Assembly: GCF_000425445.1 (NCBI RefSeq)
Contig: NZ_AUDL01000008.1
Coordinates: forward strand, 310,001 to 374,000
Direction: 5' to 3'
DNA length: 64,000 nucleotides
Source of the DNA: Flavobacterium denitrificans DSM 15936
Lineage (GTDB): Bacteria > Bacteroidota > Bacteroidia > Flavobacteriales > Flavobacteriaceae
Under the pieces are notes generated by a model. The model was not told where the DNA came from. It made no database searches and was given only the letters and a program-made list of their open reading frames with translations. A program made the position numbers and the translations under genes. The stretch's first letter is position 1, and the number at the start of each line of letters is the position of its first letter. Of the stretch, positions 44,178 to 53,757 are shown piece by piece.

Positions 44178-44909
44178 CTACTTCTTCAAAAACAAATTAT
44201 TTACGATTGACAGCAATACATAAAAAATGATAATAACTGGAATTGCCCCAAACTGAAGCAATAAAAGCAGAACAAGAGAAATTGCTAAAAACACAATTTG
44301 CAACACATTATCCTTGAAAGTAAACTTTTTAATTTTTAACGCAAACAAAGGAATCTCTGCATTTAAAATATAAGCACTGCACAATGTAATCGCCAATAAA
44401 ACATACTGATTCGTTAAAATTTCAAGCAACATCAACGAGTCTGAAAATTTCAAAACCAAAGGCAAGCTTAAAATAAACAATGAATTTGCAGGAGTTGGCA
44501 AACCAATAAACGAATCGGTTTGACGTGTATCGATATTGAAATTTGCCAATCGATAACAAGAACCCAAAGTAACGATAAATCCAAGAAACGGAATCGCTGG
44601 ATTTGTTCCTAACTCGTGCGCGCTATTTAGAAACAAAGTGTACATAACATAACCTGGTGCAACACCACTGGTAACCATATCTGCCAAAGAATCCAACTGT
44701 AACCCTAGCGGACTTGAAACTTTGAATAATCTGGCAAAAAAACCATCAAAAAAATCAAAGAAGATTCCCAAACAAACCATATAAAAAGCCATTTCATAGT
44801 TAAATGAATCTCCTGTTTCAACAGCTTTGGAAATAAAAACAATGGCCACACAGCCACAGAAAAGATTTATTAAGGTAATTAAATTAGGAATGTGTTTTTT
44901 GATATTCAT
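44178..44909 (-). CDS. pssA: CDP-diacylglycerol-serine O-phosphatidyltransferase
   Basis: A 243-residue membrane enzyme that makes phosphatidylserine from CDP-diacylglycerol and serine, the first step to phosphatidylethanolamine. I take the ATG at 44909 (MNIKKHIPNLITLIN); the ORF could extend 18 codons upstream. The CDP-alcohol phosphatidyltransferase signature is clear: DFFDGFFARLF...LGLQLDSLADMVTSG (D-G-x2-A-R ... G-x3-D-x3-D). Several membrane segments follow, to about residue 240. It heads a pair with the GH25 gene. Confidence 0.92.
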   Translation of the reverse strand: MNIKKHIPNLITLINLFCGCVAIVFISKAVETGDSFNYEMAFYMVCLGIFFDFFDGFFARLFKVSSPLGLQLDSLADMVTSGVAPGYVMYTLFLNSAHELGTNPAIPFLGFIVTLGSCYRLANFNIDTRQTDSFIGLPTPANSLFILSLPLVLKFSDSLMLLEILTNQYVLLAITLCSAYILNAEIPLFALKIKKFTFKDNVLQIVFLAISLVLLLLLQFGAIPVIIIFYVLLSIVNNLFLKK

Positions 44910-45153
44910 CTTTTTAAATTTTGACAATGGTGAGAACAAATTTCGTATAAAATAACATGCCATTTTTACATTTATGCTAAATTATTTAAACAATCTACCT
45001 GAATTCTCATACTAGATAGAAAACGAGTCCGTTAAAAAGAAGTTTCAAATCGCAACTTTGTCGATATTTATCAGAAGGACGAAAATTAGATGAGTAAAAT
45101 ATTCTATTTTTGGAAAAAATTAAAACAGGCCTCAGTCTGCAAATAAATAGCCG

Positions 45154-46221
45154 TTGAAAAAACTTTTTGCGTTTTTATTGTTTTGGAGTTATGCTTCACA
45201 GTATGCACAAACCGTTCGAAAATATTCGAATGAGTTTATGAATATTGGTGTTGATGCTTCAGCATTAGCAATGTCGAGTGCGGTTGTAGCTTCTACAGAC
45301 GATGTGAATGCAGTTTACTGGAATCCTGCAGGATTAACGCATCTTGAAGATCATCAAATTTCACTAATGCATGCAAATTATTTTGCCAATATTGCGCAGT
45401 ACGACTATATAGGCTATGCTAGTCCAATTGATGACAGAAGTGCTTGGGGAATTTCGATGATTCGTTTTGGTGTTGACGATATTATGGACACCACACAATT
45501 AATCGACAACCAAGGAAATATCGATTATAATAGAATCAGCTTGTTCTCGACGGCAGATTATGGTTTTACATTTTCTTACGCAAGAAAACTCCCTGTTGAA
45601 GGTTTTCAATATGGCGTAAATGCAAAAGTGATTCGAAGAATTATTGGAAAATTTGCCAATTCTTGGGGGTTTGGTTTTGATTTCGGCTTGCAATTTGAGC
45701 GAAATGACTGGAAATTCGGATTGATGCTTCGCGACATTACGACCACTTATAATATCTGGAATATTGACGAAGAAGAATATGCTAAAATCGCCAATGCAAT
45801 TCCGGGAGAAAACAACGAATTGCCCGAAAGTACTGAGATAACTTTGCCAAAAGCACAATTGGGAGTTTCACGACGATTTGATTTTCATAATGACTACAGT
45901 CTTATGACAGCTGTAAATTTGAACATGCGTTTTGAGCAAACAAATGACATTATTTCTTCAAAAGCGGTAAGTATTGATCCTGCAATTGGTTTTGAATTTG
46001 GTTATACCGATCTTGTTTTCTTGAGAGCAGGCGCTGGAAACTTTCAAAATGTAATGCAATTGGACAATACTGAAAAAGTGAATTTCCAACCCAATATTGG
46101 TCTTGGTTTTAGATACAAAGGCATTCAGGTTGATTATGCTTTAACTGATTTAGGAAATCAAAGCACTGCTTTGTATTCGAATATTTTTTCCCTAAAAGTC
46201 GATTTAGGTATCTTTAGATAA
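45154..46221 (+). CDS. PorV/FadL-like outer membrane protein (PorV2 type)
   Basis: A 355-residue outer membrane protein starting at a TTG codon (45154), which is needed for the signal peptide KKLFAFLLFWSYASQYAQ (about 2-19); the next in-frame ATG lies inside the mature part. It begins NEFMNIGVDASALAMSSAVV and has VYWNPAGLTHLEDHQISLM (about 55-73), the hallmark of PorV/PorQ proteins. The rest alternates as beta strands, ending SNIFSLKVDLGIF. PorV acts in the type IX secretion system; this type is the PorV2 relative whose exact role is less clear. It sits 39 bases before the Lnb-type gene. Confidence 0.7.
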   Translation: MKKLFAFLLFWSYASQYAQTVRKYSNEFMNIGVDASALAMSSAVVASTDDVNAVYWNPAGLTHLEDHQISLMHANYFANIAQYDYIGYASPIDDRSAWGISMIRFGVDDIMDTTQLIDNQGNIDYNRISLFSTADYGFTFSYARKLPVEGFQYGVNAKVIRRIIGKFANSWGFGFDFGLQFERNDWKFGLMLRDITTTYNIWNIDEEEYAKIANAIPGENNELPESTEITLPKAQLGVSRRFDFHNDYSLMTAVNLNMRFEQTNDIISSKAVSIDPAIGFEFGYTDLVFLRAGAGNFQNVMQLDNTEKVNFQPNIGLGFRYKGIQVDYALTDLGNQSTALYSNIFSLKVDLGIFR

Positions 46222-46260
46222 TTTTTACAACTCAATAAAACTTCTTAAAAATTTTAAATT

Positions 46261-47397
46261 ATGAAAAATGTCCTTTTCAAAAAAACACTTTTTTGTTTAC
46301 TATTCTTAATGAGTTTCATTGGCTACAGCCAAAATTTGCCATTATCAAAAGATGCCAAAATTAGCGTTCTAACTTGCGGACTTGGAAACGAAACTTATTC
46401 TTATTTTGGTCATACAGCCATTCGTGTTGCCGATCCTTCAAACAACATTGATCTGGTTTACAATTATGGTGCGTTTGATTTTAGAACACCAAATTTTGTA
46501 GCCAAATTTGCAAAAGGTGATTTACAATATTTTGTAATTACTCATCCATTTATTGATTTTATGAATGAATATAATTACGAGAAGAGAAGTGTTTTTGAGC
46601 AAGAATTGATTATCTCACAAGATTCAAAACAAAAGATTTTTGACAATTTGAATGCTACTTTGCTTTCTGAAGATCGTTACTATACTTATAAATTTATTGA
46701 TAAAAATTGTACTTCGATGGTTGTCGATATTATCAATAAAAGTTTAAATGGAAATGTAATAACAAAAAAAAGAGATACTGACAAAACGTATCGTTCGATA
46801 TTATTCCCCTATTTTGACGGACATTTTTATGATAAACTTGGAACCAGCATTATTTTTGGAACCAAAGTAGATCAATTGGGAACAAAAATATTTCTTCCTT
46901 TTGAATTAAAAAGCAGTTTAGAGAAAACTACTTTTCAAGGACATCCTTTGGCAGAAAAAAGTCAAACATTATTGAGTTTTGAGAAAGAAACACCTTCATC
47001 GTGGTGGAATAATGTTTATACTTATATCATAATATTGGGCTTTGTAATCTTGGCAAAAAACAAAGTGGTTGACAAGATCTATCTTTTGATTTTATCGTTA
47101 ATGGGAGTCTTTTTTGTGGCTGTTGGATTTTATTCTTTTCACCACGAATTGGCGATGAATTATAATGTTCTTTTGTTTAGTCCGCTGTTGTTGATTTTGC
47201 TTGTTTTCTCAATTCTGAAAAACAAAAGATGGACGTATCGATTTGCCGTTTTACATTTACTTTTTTTATTGGCCTATACATTATTCCTAATCAACAAAGC
47301 GCACTTTTTTATCGTTTTGCCAATGATTATTACCAGCGGATTTGTTTTAGTAAGAGTAGCCATCAGAAACAAAAAACGTATTCCGATTATTATCTAA
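46261..47397 (+). CDS. Lnb-type lipoprotein N-acyltransferase (DUF4105)
   Basis: A 378-residue protein: signal peptide (1-24), an N-terminal periplasmic DUF4105 domain (about 35-210), then four or five hydrophobic segments (about 255-375). In the family a histidine and a cysteine are conserved; here they are His51 in FGHTAIRV and Cys150 in DKNCTSMVVD. A Bacteroides member of this family (Lnb) was shown to N-acylate lipoproteins, completing their maturation in bacteria without Lnt. This gene could do the same for the many lipoproteins of this window; that is inference by homology. It converges on the polysaccharide operon with stop codons 1 base apart. Confidence 0.78.
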   Translation: MKNVLFKKTLFCLLFLMSFIGYSQNLPLSKDAKISVLTCGLGNETYSYFGHTAIRVADPSNNIDLVYNYGAFDFRTPNFVAKFAKGDLQYFVITHPFIDFMNEYNYEKRSVFEQELIISQDSKQKIFDNLNATLLSEDRYYTYKFIDKNCTSMVVDIINKSLNGNVITKKRDTDKTYRSILFPYFDGHFYDKLGTSIIFGTKVDQLGTKIFLPFELKSSLEKTTFQGHPLAEKSQTLLSFEKETPSSWWNNVYTYIIILGFVILAKNKVVDKIYLLILSLMGVFFVAVGFYSFHHELAMNYNVLLFSPLLLILLVFSILKNKRWTYRFAVLHLLFLLAYTLFLINKAHFFIVLPMIITSGFVLVRVAIRNKKRIPIII

Positions 47398-47398
47398 G

Positions 47399-48787
47399 TT
47401 ATTGTCCACGGTAAAACAAAACTGTTGTTATGGTTTTGAATGTAATACTTAAATCAAGAAAAACGCTTCTGTGCTTGATATAGTACAAATCATATTGAAG
47501 TTTTATCAAACTCTCGTCTATAGATTCTCCATAAGAATAATTTACCTGAGCCCAACCGGTTAATCCAGGTTTGATTACGTGTCGTGTTTCATAAAATGGC
47601 ATAATTTTGGCAATTTCAGCAACAAAATAAGGACGTTCAGGACGAGGACCAATCACACCCATATCGCCAATCAAAACATTGAAAAACTGTGGCAGTTCAT
47701 CTAATCTAGATTTTCGCATAAATTTCCCAAATGGCGTAACTCTTCGATCATTTGATTGTGCAAAAGGGCCATTTACATCAGTATTTTCGATCATGGTTCT
47801 AAATTTATAAATCTTGAATACTTCACCATTTTTACCCACTCGTTCTTGCGTATAAAATAAGCTTCCATTATTTGCAATAAGATTTCCAATAAAAATAAAC
47901 GGAATAAAAACAAAACAAAAGACCAACCCAATAAAAGAAAGAACAAATTCTATTAAACGAATTAATATCAAATATAACTTATTACTGTTGCTTCGGCTAA
48001 ATGGGAAAAAGCGATAAAAATCTCGTTCTATATAATGAACCGGAATGCGCTGTGTTTTGCTTTCATAAACATGCGTATATTCTTTAATAATATTTCCTGA
48101 TTCTAATAAATGAAGTAATTGCTGGTACAAATCAGCTGTAATTCCATCTGTTTTTTGCGCTGCAATTACGATTTCTGAAACATTGTGATGAAGTACAAAA
48201 TTTTCCAAATCATGCTTCTTAATTTCCTTCACATAATTAAACTCATTGTTTTCATCGAAAGTTGAATCAGAATTTACAAAACCAATTATATTATAATGCG
48301 GGTCAACGTTTTCAAGTCCCGTAACCAATCCTTCAGCCTGGCTTCTCTCACATATTAAAACAACGTTCTGCGAAAAGCGATGGGATGCTAAAAAAACCGC
48401 ATAAAAAATTCTCCAAAACAATAAAATCAAGAGTACTACAAAATAAAAAAACAAAATGACTAAACGTTTTTTGGGAAGTTCTGGAGATAAAATAGGAGTA
48501 AACAAATATAGTATTACAGAACTTGTTACCGTCAATATAACACTTCGAAGTATTTGAATTTGATTGCTTGAAACCTGAAGGTTATACATTTCAAATATAA
48601 CTCCAAAGATAAAGATATAAGCAAAAAGCAGAATTGGTCGGTAAAAATAATGCCAGTCTAATATGTAGTAGCTATTATCAAAAAAGAAGTGCAGTAGGTA
48701 TAAGCCAGTGAAAACAAAAACAGCATCAAAAAAGCGCAATAATATTTTCCTTTCCGAAATCTCGAAATGCATTTTTTTTCGTGCCAT
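47399..48787 (-). CDS. Exopolysaccharide polyprenyl glycosylphosphotransferase (initiating sugar transferase)
   Basis: A 462-residue inner membrane enzyme that transfers a sugar-1-phosphate to undecaprenyl phosphate, the first step of repeat-unit assembly. Four to five membrane segments lie in the first 135 residues, then a CoA-binding-like soluble domain (about 145-245). A further membrane segment at about 275-300 precedes the C-terminal bacterial sugar transferase domain. Its motifs are GSLFYTQERVGKNGEVFKIY, KFRTM, RLDELPQFFNVLIGDM, GPRPERP, and KPGLTGWAQVNY. The layout is that of WbaP/WcaJ proteins. It is the last gene of the polysaccharide operon. Confidence 0.93.
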   Translation of the reverse strand: MARKKMHFEISERKILLRFFDAVFVFTGLYLLHFFFDNSYYILDWHYFYRPILLFAYIFIFGVIFEMYNLQVSSNQIQILRSVILTVTSSVILYLFTPILSPELPKKRLVILFFYFVVLLILLFWRIFYAVFLASHRFSQNVVLICERSQAEGLVTGLENVDPHYNIIGFVNSDSTFDENNEFNYVKEIKKHDLENFVLHHNVSEIVIAAQKTDGITADLYQQLLHLLESGNIIKEYTHVYESKTQRIPVHYIERDFYRFFPFSRSNSNKLYLILIRLIEFVLSFIGLVFCFVFIPFIFIGNLIANNGSLFYTQERVGKNGEVFKIYKFRTMIENTDVNGPFAQSNDRRVTPFGKFMRKSRLDELPQFFNVLIGDMGVIGPRPERPYFVAEIAKIMPFYETRHVIKPGLTGWAQVNYSYGESIDESLIKLQYDLYYIKHRSVFLDLSITFKTITTVLFYRGQ

Positions 48788-48852
48788 AATAGGTTGTAAG
48801 TTTTAAAGTTGGGGACTTTTCTTCAACGCAAATGTATTATAAAAATTATAAT

Positions 48853-50199
48853 TTAACTGTCAGATTTTGTTGCTTTTTCAGGAAATACAATTCGAACAGA
48901 GAGCAATGACAAAGCATAAACAAATGCAGGTGCCGCAATTCGCATGGCGGCATGATTTATGGTCAGAAGCCAGAAAAGATAAAAAGATATGCAATAGAGA
49001 TGTTGTCTATTATTTATAAAAAAAATTAATGGTGTTATAAGTAATATCAAAAGTCCTAAAACGCCAAACATACCATGTTCAGCAAGCATTCTGGTTATTT
49101 CATTGTGTGAGGCAATTACGGTTCCAGATTCTTTTCGTATTTCTTTCCCCATTCCTGCCCCTACTCCTAATATCGGATTATCTAAAAAAAGCTTTATTTC
49201 AGAATCCATAATTCCTTCTCGTCCACTTAAAACGCTTTTCTTTTCTCGCCCTAAAGCATCTTTGTTTGCATAGCGTTTTTCTATCAATCCACTGGTCTGA
49301 ATCGAACTATAAGTCCAAATTGCTATTCCCATTAAACCCGTCAAAATAAGGACCAAACCAAATTTTGCTTTTCCTTTTCCTTTTGTAAAAAAATATAAAA
49401 AAACCAATAAACACAAGATCATCACTACTCCAGTTATAATTCCTCCTCTTGAAAAAGTAACAATCCCACGATAACTAATAAATACAAGCAGAAATCCATT
49501 TAAAGCCATTTCTTTTATAGACTTTGAAAACAATATTAGCTGTGTAAAAAAAATAAAAATTCCTAAGCCTAAAACTGTCGCAACTTGATTTGGCCCAAAT
49601 CCACCTGAGGTTTCAAAATTAGATCCAGTACTTCTAACCACATCTTTCACGCTTGGATTATATAAAAACAAATAAACAGTTGTTGTCACAATTGGCAATC
49701 CCATCATGGAAAGAGTATTTTGCAATTGCGAAAGCTCAATTCTCCTGGAGTACATATAAATCGAACAAATCCCTAAACAAACCGGCCCTGAAAGATTAAA
49801 AAACAACATTTTCTTGACATCAATATCATATCCTACAGCTGTTGATGTAATTAGAATAGATGGAACAAGCAAAATCAAGAAAAACCAATAAATAAATGAA
49901 GCTGGCGAAAAACTACTATAAATCATGCCCACAAACATGAAAAAAATAAGGCTAAATTTCACATACTCATTATTAAAATTACCTCCAGTCATTCGCAAAA
50001 AAACTTCAATACCTACTAAATAGGCACAAACAAGTAACACTTCATTATTTTTGTTTTTTGTTTTAATTATATAATAAAGACCAAAAGCAGGAATTATAAA
50101 AGCATACAATTTTGAAAGTATTGGCAAAACAAAAATTGCCAATGCAATACAAGCGTGAATTATAACAAGTAAAGGATATAAAAGTTTGGTATTTTTCAT
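48853..50199 (-). CDS. O-antigen ligase/polymerase family protein
   Basis: A 448-residue inner membrane protein with about ten to twelve hydrophobic segments. The large periplasmic loop between segments carries FLDNPILGVGAGMGKEIR and ASHNEITRMLAEHGMFGVLG (about 336-389), the Wzy_C-type pattern shared by O-antigen ligases (WaaL) and polymerases (Wzy), with a conserved histidine in HNEI. It either polymerises the repeat unit or ligates it to a lipid carrier; sequence does not decide. It overlaps the upstream glycosyltransferase gene by one base. Confidence 0.88.
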   Translation of the reverse strand: MKNTKLLYPLLVIIHACIALAIFVLPILSKLYAFIIPAFGLYYIIKTKNKNNEVLLVCAYLVGIEVFLRMTGGNFNNEYVKFSLIFFMFVGMIYSSFSPASFIYWFFLILLVPSILITSTAVGYDIDVKKMLFFNLSGPVCLGICSIYMYSRRIELSQLQNTLSMMGLPIVTTTVYLFLYNPSVKDVVRSTGSNFETSGGFGPNQVATVLGLGIFIFFTQLILFSKSIKEMALNGFLLVFISYRGIVTFSRGGIITGVVMILCLLVFLYFFTKGKGKAKFGLVLILTGLMGIAIWTYSSIQTSGLIEKRYANKDALGREKKSVLSGREGIMDSEIKLFLDNPILGVGAGMGKEIRKESGTVIASHNEITRMLAEHGMFGVLGLLILLITPLIFFINNRQHLYCISFYLFWLLTINHAAMRIAAPAFVYALSLLSVRIVFPEKATKSDS

Positions 50200-51275
50200 T
50201 AATAGTTTAATTGATAAACCGAGATTAGTTTTTCTATAATAACATCTTCTGAATAGTTTTCCAAAACAAACTGTTTTAAATTATTACCCATTTTTTCTCT
50301 GAGTGAAGCATTTTCAATCATCCTCAACATTTGTTCACTAGTTTCGTTTATTGAAAATGGATTAAATAACAATCCTGAAATTTCATTTTTAATAACAAAA
50401 GGGCAATACCCTTTATTTGTAGAAACGACTGCCAAGCCTTGCAAACCATATTCCAACAATGTGACAGGAAAACCTTCCTCCGTGGAAGATAGAACACCAA
50501 TAGAACACTGAGAAAGAATATGCTTAATATCATTTTGTTCCCCATACAAAAATATGTGTTCTGCCAGAGAATTGGACGCAATAAAATCTTTTAAAACATC
50601 AGAATAAGAATCAAAGTAATCTTTACCTATCAAATGCAAACTCCAGTTTTGTTCCTTCAATTTTAAATCTAAAAATACTTTAAGAATCAAAATGTGATTT
50701 TTTGGGTCTTTTAAATTAGCCAAAAACACAATTCTTTTGTTATTTACACCTTTTAATGTTGTTAATGACTCAGAAATATTATGCTCCGAAGCAAAATTAG
50801 GAATAAAAATTATGTTCTTACATTTCATGTTTTTTTTACTCCAATCTTTTAATTGAAGATTAACGACCAAAATAGAAGAAAAAAATACTGAAAGAAAAAT
50901 TAAAACTTTATTCTCTTTGAATGATTCATTTGCTCTTTTCCCATAATGATTATGCCAAATAATTTTTATTTTAGGCAAAGTCAGTTTTACAATTACAGCT
51001 ATAAAAAATGATGAACTGTGTGCATGTATGATCTTTATTTTATTTTTAGTAATATATTTCCTTAATCGAAAAATCGCCATAATATCAATCTGTCTTTTTT
51101 TCTGTAAAAAAAGATATTCGACACCCAAACCTAACTGCTGTTTCAAAGCGCCTTCTTTCCTTGTAGCGACCAACCCAGAAAACTCAATTTTACTCGCCAA
51201 TGCATTGGCATAATTTACTGCCATACGTTCAGCCCCACCAGCATCTAGGGAATCAATAATTTGTACAATTCTCAT
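50199..51275 (-). CDS. GT4-type glycosyltransferase
   Basis: A 358-residue GT-B fold glycosyltransferase. The N-terminal domain starts IVQIIDSLDAGGAERMAVNY (about 3-22), a very characteristic GT4 start. The C-terminal nucleotide-sugar domain has VFLANLKDPKNHIL, and the acidic motif STEEGFPVTLLEYGLQGLAVV (about 276-296) carries the E-x7-E-type pair. The donor sugar is not predictable. The gene lies between two other assembly genes in the same operon, overlapping the ligase gene by 1 base. Confidence 0.9.
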   Translation of the reverse strand: MRIVQIIDSLDAGGAERMAVNYANALASKIEFSGLVATRKEGALKQQLGLGVEYLFLQKKRQIDIMAIFRLRKYITKNKIKIIHAHSSSFFIAVIVKLTLPKIKIIWHNHYGKRANESFKENKVLIFLSVFFSSILVVNLQLKDWSKKNMKCKNIIFIPNFASEHNISESLTTLKGVNNKRIVFLANLKDPKNHILILKVFLDLKLKEQNWSLHLIGKDYFDSYSDVLKDFIASNSLAEHIFLYGEQNDIKHILSQCSIGVLSSTEEGFPVTLLEYGLQGLAVVSTNKGYCPFVIKNEISGLLFNPFSINETSEQMLRMIENASLREKMGNNLKQFVLENYSEDVIIEKLISVYQLNY

Positions 51276-51278
51276 TGT

Positions 51279-52388
51279 TTACAGTAAATTTTTAATCTCT
51301 TTCTCAAAAAAATCTGTCGTATAAAGTTGCGACCAATCTTGTGCTAATTTACTTTTTACCGAAAAAAAATCCTGTTTATCAAGCACTTCAAGAAGCTGAG
51401 TAAAATCTTTTTCTAAATCCATTTCTAGTAAAACACCTCTATTTCCAAAATCAAGCATAAAAGGAACACAGGAAACCTTTGTCGCAATAGGTACGCATCC
51501 CCAAAACATACCTTCGGCAATTGCTTTTGGCCAACCTTCACTTTTAGATGGCAATATTACAAAATGACTTTTTTGATAGGCTTTTTTAATTGTTTCTCTA
51601 TCTTGATTTCCATGTAAAACAATAAAATCTCCTAATTTATTTTCTTTAATGTATAAATCGAGATTATCTTTTTGCATACCATTCCCATACAAATTCAAGT
51701 GTGCTTTTTTCCCGCTTTCAATTAGCTTTTGAACTAATTTGATAGCGTAAAGAGGATTTTTACCAACAACTAAACTTCCAACGAAAATAAATTCTATTAT
51801 TTCATTTGATTTATTCTCTGCAAAAACTTCTTTTTCTTTTTCAGAATAAGTTGCAGTAAAAAATGGCTTTATGTTTTTAGACTTATTTTTCCAATCTCCA
51901 TAAACCAAAACTTGCATATTTCGAGTTAAAAAAGTATTATTTAAAATCCATTTTTGCAATCTATAGGATAAAGGCTGTTTACTTTCAGGATCCCAATTGC
52001 CTGCATATTTAGCGGTTTTCTTTTTATTAGGAAAAAAGATTTGCACTACACACCCCAACAAACCAACATTCCCAGGGCAACGCAAATGAATATGATCGGC
52101 ATGATACATTGCTTTAAAAAGAATGCAAATATTAGCAAAAGTCAAGAAAAATGTTTTTGCGATTTCTTTTAATGACTTAAGATTATTATCAAACAACTTA
52201 TAATGTTCATTAATCGAAAAAGGAATTTCAGAAATAAGTAGCCCATTGTCTGTTTTCCACACTGGACAACAAAAAGTCAAATTAACATAATTTGACCATA
52301 CGACTAACTCTTTCACATATGGACTATATGCAAATGCTTTGTCATCTTTATAAATGATGGGAGCGTTCGTAACAACTAAAAATTTCAT
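51279..52388 (-). CDS. GT4-type glycosyltransferase
   Basis: A 369-residue GT-B fold protein. The N-terminal part contains HADHIHLRCPGNVGLLG (about 94-110), and the C-terminal half carries IFVGSLVVGKNPLYAIKLVQ (about 204-223), SEGWPKAIAEGMFWGCVPIA (about 285-304) and a further VSCVPFML segment. These match glycosyltransferase family 4 in layout and length, although the family N-terminal block is weak. It overlaps the acyltransferase gene upstream by one base and lies 3 bases before the next one. The acceptor and donor are unknown. Confidence 0.85.
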   Translation of the reverse strand: MKFLVVTNAPIIYKDDKAFAYSPYVKELVVWSNYVNLTFCCPVWKTDNGLLISEIPFSINEHYKLFDNNLKSLKEIAKTFFLTFANICILFKAMYHADHIHLRCPGNVGLLGCVVQIFFPNKKKTAKYAGNWDPESKQPLSYRLQKWILNNTFLTRNMQVLVYGDWKNKSKNIKPFFTATYSEKEKEVFAENKSNEIIEFIFVGSLVVGKNPLYAIKLVQKLIESGKKAHLNLYGNGMQKDNLDLYIKENKLGDFIVLHGNQDRETIKKAYQKSHFVILPSKSEGWPKAIAEGMFWGCVPIATKVSCVPFMLDFGNRGVLLEMDLEKDFTQLLEVLDKQDFFSVKSKLAQDWSQLYTTDFFEKEIKNLL

Positions 52389-52942
52389 TAAATATAACCT
52401 TTAGAACCTTTTTGAGAAATTAAAACCGCCGGAACTCCTAATACAATTGAGTTCTCAGAAAATGATTCTTTCACCATTGAACATGCTCCAACTACAACAT
52501 TATTCCCTAAAATAATTTTGCCTGCTATAACTGAATTTGCTCCAACATACACTTCATTTCCTAAAATAGGTGTTCCTCGATTCTCATCAATCCCAGAAAC
52601 TCCAATTGTTACTCCTTGAGAAATATTACAATTATCCCCAATTACAACATTTGAATTGATAATAATCCCGCCAAAATGACCAATGTAAAATGAATGTCCA
52701 ATTTTTGCAGCATAAGGAATAGAAATACCTGTAAAAATTTCAACGTTTTTCTGCCAGAACAAAATGAAAGCTAACAAAGGAAATCTAACTAATTTCCATT
52801 TTACTTTAGTGTGAACAAAATTTGCAATTCTATATTGAAAAACAGCCCAAAAACCTTGTGTAAGAAATACGATGCTAAAAAAATGACCACCATATTTCTG
52901 ATACTTTTTATAATCTGAAGCTATTAATTGAAATACATTCAT
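52388..52942 (-). CDS. Serine acetyltransferase-like hexapeptide acyltransferase
   Basis: A 184-residue left-handed beta-helix acyltransferase with a helical N-terminus (about 1-70). The hexapeptide turns start near IPYAAKIGHSFYIGHFGGII (about 75-94). They continue through VVIGDNCNISQGVTIGVSG and VYVGANSVIAGKIILGNNVVVG, with the catalytic histidine likely in IGHFGG. It resembles CysE and WcaB-type enzymes, but its place in a polysaccharide cluster points to O-acetylation of a sugar rather than cysteine synthesis. The gene overlaps the glycosyltransferase gene by one base. Confidence 0.88.
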   Translation of the reverse strand: MNVFQLIASDYKKYQKYGGHFFSIVFLTQGFWAVFQYRIANFVHTKVKWKLVRFPLLAFILFWQKNVEIFTGISIPYAAKIGHSFYIGHFGGIIINSNVVIGDNCNISQGVTIGVSGIDENRGTPILGNEVYVGANSVIAGKIILGNNVVVGACSMVKESFSENSIVLGVPAVLISQKGSKGYI

Positions 52943-52986
52943 TGAATTACTATTTTTTTTTCATCAAAATTGTGAGGCGCATACAA

Positions 52987-53757
52987 CTAAACAAAACTGA
53001 ATCTAATGTTTTTAGAATCGTTCCAATCTTGCTGATGCCATTTTAGTCCAATTTCATTTTTCCTTTTACCAGAAATTGGTAAGATATTTACGAAAGCGAC
53101 CCACTTTGATTTACCTAGCAGTCCTCTTCTTTCAACAATATTAAACGATTTCTGAAACAAATAAAATGTTTTTTTTTGTGAATGGCTATTCCCAAGCAGC
53201 ATCAGATTGAAAAGATCTGTATAATGTTCTTAAAATCTAACAGGGTAACTCGTTTCAAGCGGATCGTAGCTAATAATTTCTCCACCTATGGCTAATTTTT
53301 CATTTAATTTATCAATTAAAATTGATGTATTTTAAAAATGGTGTAATACTCCGTACGCATAAATTAGATCAAAATCTTTTGAAGTAAATTCATCAGAAAG
53401 GAAATCAATTGCTTTAGCTTCTGCATTCGGCAAATGTTTGATTCTTTCACTCAATTTTGAAATAGCGACGTCACTTAAATCGATCCCTAAATATTCCTTT
53501 GCATTTTCTGCTAAATACATTGACCAATAATTCCCAGAAAAACAACCTAAATCTAATATCTTTTTCGAAGATAAGTCACCAAACCATTCTTTATGCAAAA
53601 CATATGATTGATCTTGAACTCCAATATTTTTCTTGATTCGGTTTAAAAGTCCATTTCTGATTTTCGACCAAACACTAGTAGCAAAATTTTTCTTTTTATG
53701 ATTATAAAATTCTTTCTGCTTTATATTCGTTTCTAAAATTGTCTCTTTTGTTTTCAT
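52987..53757 (-). pseudogene. SAM-dependent methyltransferase, broken by four lesions
   Basis: The first 141 codons form an intact N-terminal half with the SAM-binding motif ILDLGCFSGNYWS (about 67-79) and GIDLSDVAISKL. The rest decays. (1) After YGVLHHF the frame hits TAA at 53334-53332 where a lysine codon is expected. (2) One base is lost near 53231-53236, after YPVR. (3) In the shifted frame, SFQSDAAWE is followed by TAG (53188-53186) where a TGG tryptophan codon is expected. (4) A run of nine A (53177-53169 on this strand) appears one base too long and returns the frame to KTFYLFQKSFNIVERRGLLG. The product ends at 52987. It overlaps the upstream glycosyltransferase gene by 4 bases, showing it once belonged to the operon. 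Confidence 0.9.

Noticed and set aside
52987..53202. Separate small gene downstream of the methyltransferase
   Set aside because: Its protein is the C-terminal part of the same methyltransferase after the frame returns, so it belongs to the pseudogene.
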